Shown: piece by piece, positions 63,568-64,000 of the stretch
How the letters are laid out: every line of letters begins with the position of its first letter
How positions within the stretch are numbered: the first letter of the stretch is position 1
NCBI GenBank assembly: GCA_020723325.1
Contig: DYJD01000017.1
Location: 80,762-144,761 of the forward strand
Length of the DNA: 64,000 nt
Source of the DNA: Desulfosudis oleivorans
GTDB lineage: Bacteria > Desulfobacterota > Desulfobacteria > Desulfobacterales > SURF-7
Reading direction: 5' to 3'
Notes under the pieces: generated by a model
Database searches by the model: none
The model's input: the letters and a program-made list of their open reading frames with translations, nothing else
What the model was told of the DNA's origin: nothing
Position numbers and translations under genes: made by a program

Positions 63568-64000
63568 TCATTCCGTAAGACGCTTCAAGGAGTATAGCCC
63601 TTTCAAACCTGATATGGGCTTGGGTTTTTTCTCCTTGGCGGAGGGAAATAACTCCTTGACCCGCAAATATTGCTGCCGCACAAAGTCCTTGGAGCCGATA
63701 ATACCGGAATCTGTAAAATAGCGCGTGCGATACAGGAACCGATCGGTGCGGGTGATCCGGTAGTCTTTTTTCCGCTCCTTGTCCAATGTTTTCTGTTCAA
63801 TGCCTTTTCCTTTTTCGCCCTTCACCCTTCTCCCTTCACCCTTCTCACTTCTTTCTTCCCCCTTCTTTAGCGCTCCGGCTTCGTACAAAAATTTCCGGTA
63901 AAGGCGCAAGCGTTCCTTGACGTCCAATACACCAAATTCTTTCATGCCGAAATCCAGGGAAAGAAAATCCCCCTTATTTTTCTGCTGGACATGATAGCCG
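63568..64000 (-). CDS. REP-associated tyrosine transposase (RAYT)-like protein, 5' partial
   Basis: The frame stays open to the right edge, so the N-terminal catalytic part lies outside the window; the ATG at 63945 is internal. The visible part reads GYHVQQKNKGDFLSLDFGMKEFGV, a Lys/Glu-rich variable segment, then ITRTDRFLYRTRYFTDSGI and KPKPISGLKGLYSLKRL. This is the C-terminal block of long RAYT-type Y1 transposases common in Desulfobacterota. A run of GAAGGG repeats in the variable segment looks expanded by slippage. It probably acts on the REP elements at 63342 and 44999. Confidence 0.75.
   Translation of the reverse strand, partial: GYHVQQKNKGDFLSLDFGMKEFGVLDVKERLRLYRKFLYEAGALKKGEERSEKGEGRRVKGEKGKGIEQKTLDKERKKDYRITRTDRFLYRTRYFTDSGIIGSKDFVRQQYLRVKELFPSAKEKKPKPISGLKGLYSLKRLTE

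Overview
The window looks like chromosomal DNA of an anaerobic Desulfobacterota bacterium (former Deltaproteobacteria), most likely Desulfobacterales. The clues are a DUF6178 protein, an indolepyruvate:ferredoxin oxidoreductase, a glycyl radical enzyme with its activase, an SDR fused to a Cys-rich ferredoxin domain, Ser/Thr kinases with PEGA and FGE domains, and many intergenic palindromes. This is inference from gene content; no 16S or other marker is present.

Layout. 1-3935: tripartite MacAB/TolC-type efflux operon whose adaptor runs off the left edge. 3936-7112: rearranged zone with a RhuM scrap, a Fic protein gene, a large palindrome, and a second 5'-truncated TolC copy between 129-bp direct repeats. 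7113-17733 (minus): AT-richer three-gene island of lipoprotein, 2837-residue giant protein and Cys-His amidase-like protein; I could not assign a known system to it and it is the best candidate for something undescribed. 17909-19830: decay zone with an IS200 element, an IS3 scrap, an antitoxin with a truncated YoeB/Txe-like toxin, and half an EamA transporter. 19812-21830: divergent protein kinase.

22325-27084: operon of SDR-ferredoxin fusion, non-decarboxylating thiolase and acyl-CoA synthetase, probably acyl-CoA metabolism. 27568-31375 (minus): eno, LolA-like, pyrG. 32076-35090: PEGA/FGE Ser/Thr kinase. 35487-41116: glycyl radical enzyme locus, with activase, radical enzyme and ThiF-like adenylyltransferase on minus and a GntR/FadR-type regulator plus ThiS/MoaD-like protein on plus. 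A TGGTnnnACCA palindrome lies between the divergent arms.

41333-47417: signalling cluster of PAS protein, two tandem Leu/Ile/Val-type binding proteins and hybrid histidine kinase. 47627-48253: signal peptidase-like protein lacking the usual nucleophile serine. 48497-51910: MerR regulator, small protein, and iorBA on minus. 52178-56727: rdgB, ampG-like, DUF6178, LysM. 56911-58203: tandem TetR pair. 58385-60472: 7TMR-DISM histidine kinase. 60604-63207 (minus): M48 protease and LemA. 63342-64000: REP sequence, group II intron domain 5/6 remnant and a RAYT-type transposase running off the right edge.

A recurrent theme is intergenic hairpins whose arms are short tandem units (6-mers or about 10-mers) facing each other, at 31413-31591, 39839-39932 and 60490-60579, with related AT-rich palindromes at 21963-22133 and 36376-36468.
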